Positions 29,391-41,081 are shown, counted from the first letter of the stretch. The stretch: 43,630 nucleotides of DNA from an uncultured Tessaracoccus sp. (GCF_943914565.1 NZ_CALUCN010000019.1:1-43630), one strand, 5' to 3'. Program-made: numbers and translations. Notes: generated from the sequence alone by a model not told the origin.

Positions 29391-29427
29391 ACCCGGAGGG
29401 CGGGTCATCCCGGTTCGTCGCCGGAGC

Positions 29428-30108
29428 TCAGTGCAAGGGAGCGAGCGTGCCGGAGATCGTCGGCGCGACGATCCCGCGTGCCAGGTAGAGCAGCAGGTCC
29501 CGCTCGGGCCCGACCACCGTCGTGGCCGCTTCCTCCTCGGGGCCCACCCGGGCCGAGAATCCCTCGTCGGAGACGAGCAGCACCGGCGGGAGCCCTTCCA
29601 GACGGGGACGGTCGACCTCGAACTGCACGACGGCGCGCACGACCTCGGGCGGCAGGTCCAGGGCGTCCGCGCCGATGAGGTCGTGGTGGTGGACGACGAG
29701 CTCCCGCAGCCGGACGACGGCGACCTCCTGCGCGGGCAGCGCCCATCCCGGCGCCAGTACGACGGGGTGTCGGTCCTCGTCGTGACGGGTGAGGACCTCC
29801 TGCAGGCGCCCGGCGGTCTCGTCGAGCTCGATCTGCAGGTCCAGCCCGGCGTCGAGGGCGCGCACCTCGATCGCGCGCTGCTCTGCGGGGTTCGGCCGTG
29901 CCGCGGGGGGCGCGGCGTCCTCGAGCGCGTCGATGCACCGCAGTGCCTGGTCGACGAGGTGCGCGGCGACGTGCGCGCGGGTCCACCCCGGCAGGGGGGT
30001 GGGGCGGGCCCAGTCCTCGGCGTCGTAGGAGATCGTGGTGCCCAGGAGGTGGGCCGTCTGCTCCCTGATGGCGCCCAGGATTCCGGGGAAGGCCACGGGC
30101 TCGGTCAT
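29428..30108 (-). CDS. Maleylpyruvate isomerase N-terminal / DinB-fold protein
   Basis: 226 residues. N-terminal four-helix bundle of the mycothiol-dependent maleylpyruvate isomerase type: W33-PTPLPGWTRAHVAAH (H46, H50) and RELVVHHHDLIGADALDL, where E136 and H140 are likely the other metal ligands. A smaller alpha/beta C-terminal domain follows (~150-226, VLLVSDEGFSARVG). Most actinobacterial members use mycothiol or act as thiol-S-transferases of unknown substrate, which is family knowledge. The ATG lies 6 nt after TAACTT, a -10 match, with no Shine-Dalgarno. It faces away from uvrA, with the two starts 55 nt apart. Substrate and function not known. Confidence 0.82.
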   Translation of the reverse strand: MTEPVAFPGILGAIREQTAHLLGTTISYDAEDWARPTPLPGWTRAHVAAHLVDQALRCIDALEDAAPPAARPNPAEQRAIEVRALDAGLDLQIELDETAGRLQEVLTRHDEDRHPVVLAPGWALPAQEVAVVRLRELVVHHHDLIGADALDLPPEVVRAVVQFEVDRPRLEGLPPVLLVSDEGFSARVGPEEEAATTVVGPERDLLLYLARGIVAPTISGTLAPLH

Positions 30109-30114
30109 GCGCCC

Positions 30115-30120
30115 AAGTTA
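30115..30120 (-). promoter_or_regulatory. -10 element for the MPI-fold gene (leaderless start)
   Basis: TAACTT on the minus strand, ending 6 nt before the ATG, same geometry as the other leaderless genes here. It lies back-to-back with the uvrA -10. Confidence 0.45.
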
Positions 30121-30147
30121 TCAAACGCTCGTGTTGCCGGTGGGGCA

Positions 30148-30153
30148 TAGGAT
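30148..30153 (+). promoter_or_regulatory. -10 element for uvrA (near-leaderless start)
   Basis: TAGGAT ending 9 nt before the uvrA GTG, with no Shine-Dalgarno between. A start of transcription at the purine at 30160 or at the GTG itself is likely. Confidence 0.55.
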
Positions 30154-30162
30154 GGGCCCATT

Positions 30163-33006
<2,844 letters not shown>

Positions 33007-33028
33007 CGGGGGCGCTGGGAGGCCCTCG

Positions 33029-33034
33029 TAGGAT
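33029..33034 (+). promoter_or_regulatory. -10 element for uvrC (leaderless start)
   Basis: TAGGAT ending 7 nt before the ATG at 33042. An in-frame ATG at 33033 overlaps the hexamer itself, which argues for the downstream start. Confidence 0.6.
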
Positions 33035-33041
33035 GGCCGGT

Positions 33042-34964
33042 ATGGCAGATCCCGCGACGTACCGCCCCCGCACGTCGGACATCCCGACGTCGCCGGGGGT
33101 CTACCGGTTCTTCGACGCGTTCGACAACGTCATCTACGTCGGCAAGGCCAAGAACCTCCGCAACCGGCTGAGTTCGTACTTCGTCGACCTCGAGGACAAG
33201 CACTTCCGCACGCAGACGATGGTGCGCACCGCCGCGCGCGTGGACTGGACCGTCGTCGGCACCGAGGTCGAGGCGCTCCAGCTCGAGGTCACGTGGATCC
33301 AGCGCTACGACCCCCGCTTCAACGTCCGGTACCGCGACGACAAGTCCTACCCGTGGCTCGCGGTCACGTGGTCCGAGGAGTACCCGCGGGTCTACGTCGG
33401 GCGGGGCGCGAAGCGTCGCGGCACCCGCTACTTCGGCCCGTTCGGGCAGGCGTGGGCGATCCGCGACACGCTCGACCTGCTGCTGCGGGTGTTCCCGATG
33501 CGCTCGTGCACGAAGGGCGTCTTCGAGGGCGCCCGACGCGCCGGTCGGCCGTGCCTGCTGGGCGACATCGGCAAGTGCTCGGCGCCGTGCGTGGGGCGGG
33601 TGGACGCCGACGAGCACCGCGCGATTGCCGGCGAGCTCATGGCCTTCATGCAGGGCCGCACGGGCGACGTGATCGGCCGGGTGGAGCGTGCCATGTACGA
33701 CGCCTCGGCCGACCTGAACTTCGAGCGGGCCGCCACCCTGCGCGACGCGCTCGGCGCACTGAGGAAGGTGCAGGAGAAGCAGGCCGTGGTGTTCATGGAC
33801 GGCACGCGCGCCGACGTCGTCGGCTTCGCGGAGGACGCCACCCAGGTGGCGGTCCAGGTCTTCCACGTGATCGACGGCAAGGTGCTCGGCGAGCGAGGCT
33901 GGGTGGCCGACCGCGCCGACGACCGCCCGATCACCGACATGGTCGAGGCGTTCCTGGGGCAGCTCTACGCGGCCGAGGACGCCGACATCCCGCCGACGAT
34001 CCTCACCTCGGTCGAGGCCGACCCGACCGTGCAGGAGGCGCTCAGCCAACGTCGGGGCCACAGGGTGGAGATCCGTGTGCCGCTGCGCGGCGAGAAGCGG
34101 CAGCTGCTCGACACCGTCGTGCGCAACGCCGAGGAAGCGCTCGAGCAGTACCGACGCAAGCGCTCCACCGACCTCGCCACCCGCAACCTCGCCCTCGAGG
34201 AGATCGCCGACGCGCTGGGCCTCGACGCGCCCCCGCTGCGCATCGAGTGCTACGACGTCTCGCACACCATGGGGGAGGAGGTCGTCGCGTCGATGGTGGT
34301 GTTCGAGGACGGCCTCGCGCGTCGCTCGGAGTACCGCCGCTTCCTCATCAAGGGCTTCGAGGGATCCGACGACGTGCGCGCCATCCGCGAGGTCCTCACC
34401 CGGCGCCTGCGCAGGCTGCGCGCGTCGCGCGACGACGACGACCTCGTCGACCCCACCACTGGCGTCGCCAAGCGCTTCGCCTACGCTCCAGCGCTCATCG
34501 TCGTCGACGGTGGCGCGCCCCAGGTGGCGGCCGCGGCCGAGGTGCTCGAGGCGGCCGGCGTCGCGGACGACATCGCGCTGTGCGGGCTCGCCAAGCGCCT
34601 CGAGGAGGTCTGGGTGCCGGGGGAGGAGTACCCGCTCATCCTGCCGCGCAACTCCGAGGGGCTCTACCTCCTCCAACGCGCCCGCGACGAGGCGCACCGG
34701 TTCGCCATCACGTTCCATCGGCAGCGCCGGGGGCGGGCCCTCGTCGACTCGATCCTGGACGGGGTGCCCGGCCTCGGCGACGTGCGGCGCAAGGCGTTGA
34801 TGGCGGCGTTCGGCAGCGTCCGCAAGCTGCGCCGGGCCACCGTCGAGGAGATCGACGCGGTGCCCGGGATCGGGCCGGCGCTCGCCGAGCGCATCCACGA
34901 CGTCGTGGCCGCGTCCGGCGGGGAGGCGGTCAACCTCACCACCGGCGAGGTGCTCGACTCCTGA
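33042..34964 (+). CDS. uvrC: UvrC, excinuclease ABC subunit C
   Basis: 640 residues. UvrC makes both incisions beside the lesion. N-terminal GIY-YIG nuclease: GVYRFF (19-24) and VIYVGKAKNLRNRL (30-43). The four cysteines of RSC...GRPC...GKC...APC (between ~150 and 185) match the spacing of the iron-sulfur ligands found in E. coli UvrC. A UVR motif for UvrB follows near 215-250 (ADLNFERAATLRDAL), then the RNase H-like nuclease domain (ECYDVSHTMGEEVVAS, LIVVDGGAPQV) and tandem helix-hairpin-helix motifs at the end (GVPGLGDVRRKAL, VPGIGPALAERI). The ATG at 33042 was chosen for its spacing to the -10; a start three codons upstream is possible. Confidence 0.97.
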   Translation: MADPATYRPRTSDIPTSPGVYRFFDAFDNVIYVGKAKNLRNRLSSYFVDLEDKHFRTQTMVRTAARVDWTVVGTEVEALQLEVTWIQRYDPRFNVRYRDDKSYPWLAVTWSEEYPRVYVGRGAKRRGTRYFGPFGQAWAIRDTLDLLLRVFPMRSCTKGVFEGARRAGRPCLLGDIGKCSAPCVGRVDADEHRAIAGELMAFMQGRTGDVIGRVERAMYDASADLNFERAATLRDALGALRKVQEKQAVVFMDGTRADVVGFAEDATQVAVQVFHVIDGKVLGERGWVADRADDRPITDMVEAFLGQLYAAEDADIPPTILTSVEADPTVQEALSQRRGHRVEIRVPLRGEKRQLLDTVVRNAEEALEQYRRKRSTDLATRNLALEEIADALGLDAPPLRIECYDVSHTMGEEVVASMVVFEDGLARRSEYRRFLIKGFEGSDDVRAIREVLTRRLRRLRASRDDDDLVDPTTGVAKRFAYAPALIVVDGGAPQVAAAAEVLEAAGVADDIALCGLAKRLEEVWVPGEEYPLILPRNSEGLYLLQRARDEAHRFAITFHRQRRGRALVDSILDGVPGLGDVRRKALMAAFGSVRKLRRATVEEIDAVPGIGPALAERIHDVVAASGGEAVNLTTGEVLDS

Positions 34965-35006
34965 TCCGGTGCTGAGCCGCACGGTGGCTGCGAGTGACGC
35001 CCGGAT

Positions 35007-35036
35007 TTGAACACTGTTCAAGACCGGGTGTTGAAT
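35007..35036 (+). promoter_or_regulatory. Promoter and BioQ-like operator of the biotin transporter operon
   Basis: A perfect palindrome TTGAACACTGTTCAA (35007-35021) whose left half can serve as the -35 (TTGAAC); TTGAAT (35031-35036), 18 nt on, is a possible -10. The core TGAAC-N3-GTTCA resembles TGAAC-N3-GTTAC, the motif I recall for BioQ, the TetR-type biotin regulator of actinobacteria. It precedes bioY by ~47 nt, which fits control of biotin uptake. No bioQ gene is in this window. Confidence 0.6.
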
Positions 35037-35067
35037 GTGGTCGTCAGCCCATGAACGAGGAGTCATC

Positions 35068-35664
35068 ATGACCACCACCAGCACCGCCCGGGCGGAGTCC
35101 CGCGGCTTCGCCGCCAGCGATCTCGCCTACGTCGCCGTGTTCGCGGCCCTCATCGCCGCGCTCTCCTTGGTCCCCGCCATCCCGGTCGGGGGGCTCGGGG
35201 TCCCGATCACGCTCCAGACCCTCGCCATCTCGCTCACCGCGCTCATCATCGGCCCGTGGAAGGGCGCGGCCGCCGTCGCGCTCTACATCGCCGCCGGTGC
35301 GGCCGGTCTCCCGGTCTTCGCGAACGGCAAGGCAGGGGTCGGTGTCCTGCTCAACGTCAGCGGGGGCTACCTCATCTCCTTCATCCTCTACGTGATCGTG
35401 GTGGGCCTGGCCGCTCGCTGGATCCTGCGCGGCGGACTGGCGAAGCTCACCGGGCTGTGGCTGCTGCTCGCACTCGTCGCGGCGCGCCTCGTCGTGATCT
35501 GGCCGATCGGCGTCGCCGGCATGGTGCGCGCGGGCGGCCTCTCCTGGGGCGCGGGCTTCGCGGCCGACGTCGCCTTCTGGCCCGGTGACCTGCTGAAGTC
35601 GATCGTCGCAGTCGCGGTCGCGCTCGTCGTCTACAGGGCCTTCCCCGCGCTGCTGCGCCGATGA
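35068..35664 (+). CDS. bioY: Biotin transporter substrate-binding subunit BioY (S component of ECF transporter)
   Basis: 198 residues, a very hydrophobic protein with about six predicted membrane helices after a short cytoplasmic N-tail (MTTTSTARAESRG). It shows the BioY pattern: AYVAVFAALIAALSLVP near 20-36, PITLQTLAISLTALIIGP (~47-64) and GLPVFANGKAGVGVLLNVSGGYLISF (~83-108), the family's central loop and helix. The start ATG is set by GAGGAG 7 nt upstream; the frame is open back to a GTG at 35035, but that has no ribosome-binding site. BioY binds biotin and works with the ECF ATPase and T subunit that follow, whose start overlaps this stop by 4 nt. Confidence 0.93.
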   Translation: MTTTSTARAESRGFAASDLAYVAVFAALIAALSLVPAIPVGGLGVPITLQTLAISLTALIIGPWKGAAAVALYIAAGAAGLPVFANGKAGVGVLLNVSGGYLISFILYVIVVGLAARWILRGGLAKLTGLWLLLALVAARLVVIWPIGVAGMVRAGGLSWGAGFAADVAFWPGDLLKSIVAVAVALVVYRAFPALLRR

Positions 35665-36356
35665 TCCGACTCGACCGCGTCTCGGTCGTCGTCCCGCCGC
35701 TTCGGCAGGGGGAGCCGGAGACGGTGCTCCTGCACGAGCTCACGCTCGACCTCCCCGAACGGCGGATCGCCGTGATCGGCGCCAACGGCTCGGGCAAGTC
35801 GACGATGCTCAGGCTCCTGAACGGCCTGCGTGAGCCGAGCAGCGGCACCGTGACCGTGCAGGGCAAGGACGTCGCGCGCGACGGCAAGGCGGTGCGACGG
35901 CTGGTGGGGTTCATCTTCACCGACCCGCTCTCCCAGCTGCTCATGTCCACGCCCGTCGAGGACATCGAACTGAGCCTGCGCGGCGCGATCCGCGGCAAGC
36001 GGGAGCGGCTCGCCCGCGCCCAGGCCCTGCTCGACGAGCGCGGCCTGGGCCACGTCGCGCACCAGTCGATCTACGACCTCTCGGGCGGCGAACGGCAGCT
36101 CGTCTCGCTGACGAGCGTGCTGGCCGTCGAGCCCGAGGTGATCGTCGCCGACGAGCCCACGACGTTGCTGGACCTGCGCAACAAGGCCGCACTGCGTCGC
36201 GCCTTCGAGGCGCTCGACCAGCAACTCGTGTTCTCGACCCACGACCTCGACTTCGCCCGCATGGCTGAACGGGTCCTCGTCGTGGAGGACGGCCGCGTCG
36301 TGATCGACGCCGAGCCCGACGAAGCCATCGCCGGCTACGTGGAGCTCATGGCGTGA
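35661..36356 (+). CDS. bioM: ECF transporter ATPase (BioM/EcfA)
   Basis: 231 residues, an ABC ATPase: Walker A GANGSGKS (~34-41), Q-loop region in GFIFTDPLSQLLM (~73-86), signature LSGGERQLVSL (~138-148), Walker B VIVADEPTTLLDL (~158-170) and switch His in FSTHDLDF (~195-199). It energises the BioY transporter in the membrane as the single ATP-binding subunit. The ATG overlaps the bioY stop (ATGA) and its own stop overlaps the next start (GTGA), so bioY-bioM-bioN is one coupled operon. The gene name follows the BioMNY system and is based on context. Confidence 0.92.
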   Translation: MIRLDRVSVVVPPLRQGEPETVLLHELTLDLPERRIAVIGANGSGKSTMLRLLNGLREPSSGTVTVQGKDVARDGKAVRRLVGFIFTDPLSQLLMSTPVEDIELSLRGAIRGKRERLARAQALLDERGLGHVAHQSIYDLSGGERQLVSLTSVLAVEPEVIVADEPTTLLDLRNKAALRRAFEALDQQLVFSTHDLDFARMAERVLVVEDGRVVIDAEPDEAIAGYVELMA

Positions 36357-36979
36357 CCGGGCACACCGATCTCTTCGGACGCTACGAGCCGCAGGACGGA
36401 TGGCTGTTCCGCCTCGCGCCCGGCTGGAAGTACCTCCTGCTGCTCCTGGTGACGATCCCCGCGCTCGTCGTGTGGCAGTGGTGGTTCACGCTCGCGAGCC
36501 TCGCGGTCGTGCTCGTGCTGCTGCGTACGTCGGGGATCACGTTCCGTCGCGCGCTCGACGTCGGCGCGATGCTGTGGATGGTGATGGGCTTCCTCGCGGT
36601 CTACCAGCTCGTGATCCTCCGCCCGGAGCAGGCGGTCATCGCGCCCGGCAACATCCTGCTCGCCATGCTCGCGTCGCGGATGCTCACGCTCACGACGAGC
36701 ACGCCTGCGCTGCTCGAGGCCCTCGCGACGGGGCTCAAGCCGCTGCGTTTCGTCGGCATCAACCCCGACCACGCCGCGCTCGCCGTCGGCATCATGCTGC
36801 GGTCGATCCCCTACCTCATCGGCACGTTCGGCCAGTCCCGCGACGCCGCCCGGGCCCGGGGCCGCGACGGCAACGTGATCTCCCTGCTCATCCCCACCCT
36901 CGTCGGCGCCGTCGCCTACGCGCAGACCACCGGCGATGCGCTGCACGCGCGGGGCATCGTCGAGCGCTCGGAGCCGTGA
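36353..36979 (+). CDS. bioN: ECF transporter transmembrane T component (BioN/EcfT)
   Basis: 208 residues from a GTG. Hydrophobic, with about four to five membrane helices starting near residue 23 (WKYLLLLLVTIPALVVW). A cytoplasmic coupling-helix region lies near 160-185; the family's two Ala-Arg-Gly motifs are partly visible in DAARARGRDGN and, further on, GDALHARGIV. This subunit joins BioY to the ATPase. It is the last gene of the operon; a 14-bp hairpin follows within 3 nt. Standard BioN length is about 200 residues, so it looks intact. Confidence 0.9.
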   Translation: MTGHTDLFGRYEPQDGWLFRLAPGWKYLLLLLVTIPALVVWQWWFTLASLAVVLVLLRTSGITFRRALDVGAMLWMVMGFLAVYQLVILRPEQAVIAPGNILLAMLASRMLTLTTSTPALLEALATGLKPLRFVGINPDHAALAVGIMLRSIPYLIGTFGQSRDAARARGRDGNVISLLIPTLVGAVAYAQTTGDALHARGIVERSEP

Positions 36980-36981
36980 CG

Positions 36982-37028
36982 CCGCCCGACGGTGGTCCGC
37001 GCTGCCCGGCCGCGCCACCGTCGGGCGG
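36982..37028 (+). terminator. Perfect 14-bp hairpin after bioN
   Basis: CCGCCCGACGGTGG (36982-36995) pairs perfectly with CCACCGTCGGGCGG (37015-37028) around a 19-nt loop. It closes the biotin transporter operon and ends 3 nt before the rapZ -10, so it may act on the rapZ promoter as well. No U-tract. Confidence 0.75.
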
Positions 37029-37031
37029 GGC

Positions 37032-37037
37032 TAGGCT
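37032..37037 (+). promoter_or_regulatory. -10 element for rapZ (leaderless start)
   Basis: TAGGCT ending 6 nt before the ATG at 37044. Favours this ATG over the in-frame GTG at 37038 directly abutting the hexamer. Confidence 0.6.
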
Positions 37038-37043
37038 GTGGGC

Positions 37044-37898
37044 ATGGTGAGTGAAGTTGCGATCATCACGGGGTTGTCCGGGGCCGGCCGGCGCACCGCC
37101 GCCCACGCCATGGAGGACCTCGGGTGGTACGTCGTCGACAACCTCCCGCCCGTCATGCTGCCCTCGCTCGCCGACACGGTCACGGGCTTCGGCATCGACC
37201 GGCTCGCCGTCGTCGCGGACGTGCGCACCCGCGTCTTCTTCGAGCAGCTGCCGCGCGCGATCGAGCTGCTGCAGGACCAGACGAGCAAGCTCGCACTCAT
37301 CTACCTCGAGGCCGACGACGACGTGATCGTCCAGCGGCAGGAGTCCAACCGGCGCCCGCTGCCGCTGCAGGGGGAGGGGCGGCTCATGGACGGCATCACG
37401 AAGGAGCGCCACCTCATGGCGGACCTGCGCGCCAGGGCCGACATCGTCGTCGACACGTCCCGGCTGAGCGCGCGCCAGCTGGTGCAGCGCATCGCCAACC
37501 ACTTCGGCAGCGACTCCACCGACAACCTCTCGGTGGCGATCATGAGCTTCGGCTACAAGCACGGGCTCCCGATCGACGCCGACCTGGTCTTCGACGTGCG
37601 GTTCCTGCCCAACCCGTTCTGGATCCCGGAGCTGCGCCCGAAGTCGGGCCTCAGTCGCGACGTCGCGACGTACGTGCTCAAGCACGACGCAGCGCAGGAG
37701 CTGCTGGTGAAGATCGAGGACGTGATCGGCACGATCTCGCCGGGATACCTGCAGGAGGGCAAGCGGCAGGTGACGATCGCGATCGGCTGCACCGGTGGCA
37801 AGCACCGGTCGCCGGCGATGGGGGAGGAGCTCGGGCGGCTGCTCACCGAGCGTGGCGTGGCGACGACGGTCATGCACCGGGACCTGGAGAAGGAGTGA
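37044..37898 (+). CDS. rapZ: RapZ-like nucleotide-binding protein (YvcJ family)
   Basis: 284 residues. N-terminal P-loop fold with IITGLSGAGRRTAAHAMEDLG (7-27) then YVVDNLPP; the invariant Walker A lysine is Arg16 and the following Ser/Thr is Arg17, so ATP/GTP binding is doubtful or altered. The C-terminal RapZ domain has FDVRFLPNPFW, GCTGGKHRSPAMGEEL near the end. In E. coli, RapZ targets GlmZ RNA for cleavage; in actinobacteria its partner is unknown. Actinobacterial members I recall also lack the Walker lysine. It heads the rapZ-yvcK-whiA operon found across Gram-positives; its stop overlaps the next GTG. Confidence 0.92.
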   Translation: MVSEVAIITGLSGAGRRTAAHAMEDLGWYVVDNLPPVMLPSLADTVTGFGIDRLAVVADVRTRVFFEQLPRAIELLQDQTSKLALIYLEADDDVIVQRQESNRRPLPLQGEGRLMDGITKERHLMADLRARADIVVDTSRLSARQLVQRIANHFGSDSTDNLSVAIMSFGYKHGLPIDADLVFDVRFLPNPFWIPELRPKSGLSRDVATYVLKHDAAQELLVKIEDVIGTISPGYLQEGKRQVTIAIGCTGGKHRSPAMGEELGRLLTERGVATTVMHRDLEKE

Positions 37899-38860
37899 CG
37901 GCAGACGTGGGTTCGACGCGGCCGCGGGTCGTGGCGCTCGGCGGGGGGCACGGGCTCTCCGCGACGTTGAGCGCGCTCAGGAAGGTGACCGACCGGCTCA
38001 CGGCGGTGGTGACCGTCGCCGACGACGGCGGCTCGTCGGGCCGGTTGCGCGACGAGTTCGACATCCTGCCGCCGGGTGATCTCCGGATGGCGCTCGCGGC
38101 GCTGTGTGCGGACGACGACGAGGGCCGCCGCTGGGCGAGCGTGCTGCAGGCGCGCTTCCACGGCGCGGGCCCGCTGGCCGGGCACGCGATCGGCAACCTG
38201 CTCATCGCCGGCATGTGGCAGCAGCTGGGCGACGAACTCGCCGCGCTCGACATGGTGGGGGACCTGCTGCGGGTCAGGGGTCGCGTCGTGCCGATGTCCA
38301 CCGTGCCCCTGGAGATCGAGGCGGACGTGCTGGGACTGGACCCCCTGGCGCCCGACGAGATGAACACGCTCACGGGCCAGGCCACCGTCGCGAAGGCGCG
38401 GGCCCAGGTGCAGGCGGTGCGGCTCGTGCCGGCGACGCCGCCCGCGCACCCCGCCGCGCTCGAGGCGCTCGAGCAGGCCGACGCGATCGTGCTCGGGCCG
38501 GGCTCGTGGTTCACCTCCGTGATGCCGCACCTGCTCGTGCCCGAGCTGCGGGCGGCGATCGTGGGGGCGAGCGCCCAGCGGATCCTCGTGTTCAACATCG
38601 CCCCCGCCGACGAGACGGCCGGCATGGGCGCGGCGCGGCACATCGACGTGCTCGCGCAGCACGCCCCGGACATCCGGTTCGATGCCGTCATCGCGGACCG
38701 CGGGTTCGCCGAGCGGGACGCGCACATGAAGGACTACGTCCGCGCGTTGGGTGCGGAGCTCGTGGTGGCGGACGTCGCCGCCGCGGACGGCTCGGCCACC
38801 CACGACGTGGCACGGCTCGCGGAGGTGTTCTCCGCGGTGATTGGTGAAAGGACCAGGTGA
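37895..38860 (+). CDS. yvcK: YvcK/GlmR-like gluconeogenesis factor
   Basis: 321 residues from the GTG at 37895 (a GTG at 37907 is also possible; an AAGGAG lies before both). UPF0052/CofD-like: VVALGGGHGLSATL (~13-26), VTVADDGGSSGRLR (~41-54) and LPPGDLRMALAAL (~61-73), NLLIAG, and GPGSWFTSVMPHLLVPE (~203-219), which together form the UDP-sugar-binding pocket of the family. YvcK/GlmR/CuvA is needed for normal cell wall growth on gluconeogenic carbon in Bacillus and mycobacteria and binds UDP-GlcNAc, which is family knowledge. Middle gene of rapZ-yvcK-whiA, coupled to rapZ by overlap and 7 nt before whiA. Confidence 0.93.
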   Translation: MTADVGSTRPRVVALGGGHGLSATLSALRKVTDRLTAVVTVADDGGSSGRLRDEFDILPPGDLRMALAALCADDDEGRRWASVLQARFHGAGPLAGHAIGNLLIAGMWQQLGDELAALDMVGDLLRVRGRVVPMSTVPLEIEADVLGLDPLAPDEMNTLTGQATVAKARAQVQAVRLVPATPPAHPAALEALEQADAIVLGPGSWFTSVMPHLLVPELRAAIVGASAQRILVFNIAPADETAGMGAARHIDVLAQHAPDIRFDAVIADRGFAERDAHMKDYVRALGAELVVADVAAADGSATHDVARLAEVFSAVIGERTR

Positions 38861-38867
38861 ACGCCAG

Positions 38868-39866
38868 ATGGCGCTGACCCAACGACTGAAGTCCGAGCTG
38901 GCGCAGGTGGCGCCGCCCCAGGCGAGCAGCAAGGCCGCGGAGGCCATCGCGATGCTGCGCTTCGGCGGCGGCATCCACCTCGTCGCGGGCAGGATCGTGC
39001 TCGAGACCGAGCTCGACTCGGGCGCCGCCGCACGGCGGCTCCGCGCGTTCCTCGAGGAGCTCTACGACGTGGAGTCCGAGCTCGTCGTCATCAACCCCTC
39101 GGGCATCCACCGCAACCCCCGCTACACGGTGCGGGTCGTCGGCGACGGCGAGAAGCTCGCCCGGCTGACCGGCCTCGTCGACCACCGGCGACGTCCCGTG
39201 CGCGGGCTGCCGCCCCACGTCGTCGTGAACGGTTCCCTCGCCGACGCGACGGCGCTGTGGCGTGGCGCGTTCCTCGCCCGGGGGTCACTCACGGAGCCGG
39301 GACGGTCGATGAGCCTGGAGATCACCTGCCCCGGCGCCGAGTCCGCGCTCGCGCTCGTCGGGGCGGCCCGTCGGCTCGAACTCGGAGCGCGGTCCCGCGA
39401 GGCCCGCGGACAGATCCGGGTGCAGCTGCGCGACGGCGAGCACATCGCGGACCTGCTCACCCGCATGGGCGCCCAGGAGGCGCGGCTGCTGTGGGAGGAG
39501 CGGCGGATGCGACGCGAGGTCCGGGCCCAGGCACACCGGCTCGCGAACTTCGACGACGCCAATCTCCGTCGTTCGGTGCGTGCTGCGGTGCAGGCGAGCG
39601 CCAGGGTGCAGCGCGCGCTCGAGATCCTCGGCGACGACGTGCCGGACCACCTGCGCGACGCCGGTCTGCTGCGCGTCGAGCACCGCGAGGCCAGCCTCGA
39701 GGAACTCGGCAAGCTGCACGACCCGCCGCTCACGAAGGACGCCATCGCGGGCCGGATCCGTCGGCTGCTCTCGACCGCTGACAAGGCGGCGAAGGAACAG
39801 GGGGTGCCGGACACGGAGTCGGCCCTCACGCGAGAGATGCGCGACGACGACGTTGAAGTGCCCTGA
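38868..39866 (+). CDS. whiA: WhiA, sporulation/division-linked transcription regulator
   Basis: 332 residues. The N-terminal two-thirds is a LAGLIDADG homing endonuclease-like fold without the catalytic acids (~1-200, including LWRGAFLARGSLTEPGRS); the C-terminal ~80 residues form a helix-turn-helix (EHREASLEELGKLHDPPLTKDAIAGRIRRL). In Streptomyces WhiA acts with WhiB at developmental promoters. In non-sporulating actinobacteria it is conserved and linked to division; the targets here are unknown. The ATG at 38868 was chosen, 7 nt after the yvcK stop; GAAAGGA lies ~15 nt before. The frame is open further upstream, inside yvcK, without family similarity. Last gene of the rapZ operon. Confidence 0.94.
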   Translation: MALTQRLKSELAQVAPPQASSKAAEAIAMLRFGGGIHLVAGRIVLETELDSGAAARRLRAFLEELYDVESELVVINPSGIHRNPRYTVRVVGDGEKLARLTGLVDHRRRPVRGLPPHVVVNGSLADATALWRGAFLARGSLTEPGRSMSLEITCPGAESALALVGAARRLELGARSREARGQIRVQLRDGEHIADLLTRMGAQEARLLWEERRMRREVRAQAHRLANFDDANLRRSVRAAVQASARVQRALEILGDDVPDHLRDAGLLRVEHREASLEELGKLHDPPLTKDAIAGRIRRLLSTADKAAKEQGVPDTESALTREMRDDDVEVP

Positions 39867-39870
39867 CCCC

Positions 39871-39898
39871 TTGCCGCTGCGAGGGCATTGGCTAGGAT
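39871..39898 (+). promoter_or_regulatory. Promoter for gap-pgk-tpiA
   Basis: -35 TTGCCG (39871-39876), 16-nt spacer, -10 TAGGAT (39893-39898). Start near 39905 and a ~78-nt leader that includes a small hairpin (TGCG-TGAG-CGCA, about 39945-39956). The promoter begins 4 nt after the whiA stop. Confidence 0.75.
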
Positions 39899-39982
39899 GA
39901 AGTCGTACGACAGGGCGCGGAGCGTGAGCCGGGAGTTCGCCTGACTGCGTGAGCGCAATCGAACTGAAGGGTATCCAATCTC

Positions 39983-40984
<1,002 letters not shown>

Positions 40985-41006
40985 TCCCAGCCAGTGATCC
41001 GATCGT

Positions 41007-41041
41007 GGGCCCCGTGATCCCCGTCAGGGGACGCGGGGCCC
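41007..41041 (+). terminator. Hairpin between gap and pgk, possible partial terminator
   Basis: GGGCCCCG / CGGGGCCC (41007-41014 and 41034-41041), with an inner TCCCC / GGGGA pair (41018-41022, 41027-41031). Lies 23 nt after gap, with no U-tract. It could protect the 3' end of gap mRNA, or reduce readthrough to pgk so that gap exceeds pgk. Confidence 0.6.
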
Positions 41042-41081
41042 CTTCGGTCCGGGCCCGATCCACCAACAGAAAGGATTGAAC

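Noticed and set aside
28890..29408. 172-codon uninterrupted frame taken as an intact gene
   Set aside because: Its second half is a Ser/Thr/Arg-rich shifted product, while homology to the paralogue continues in the neighbouring frame. A frameshifted gene explains the data better.
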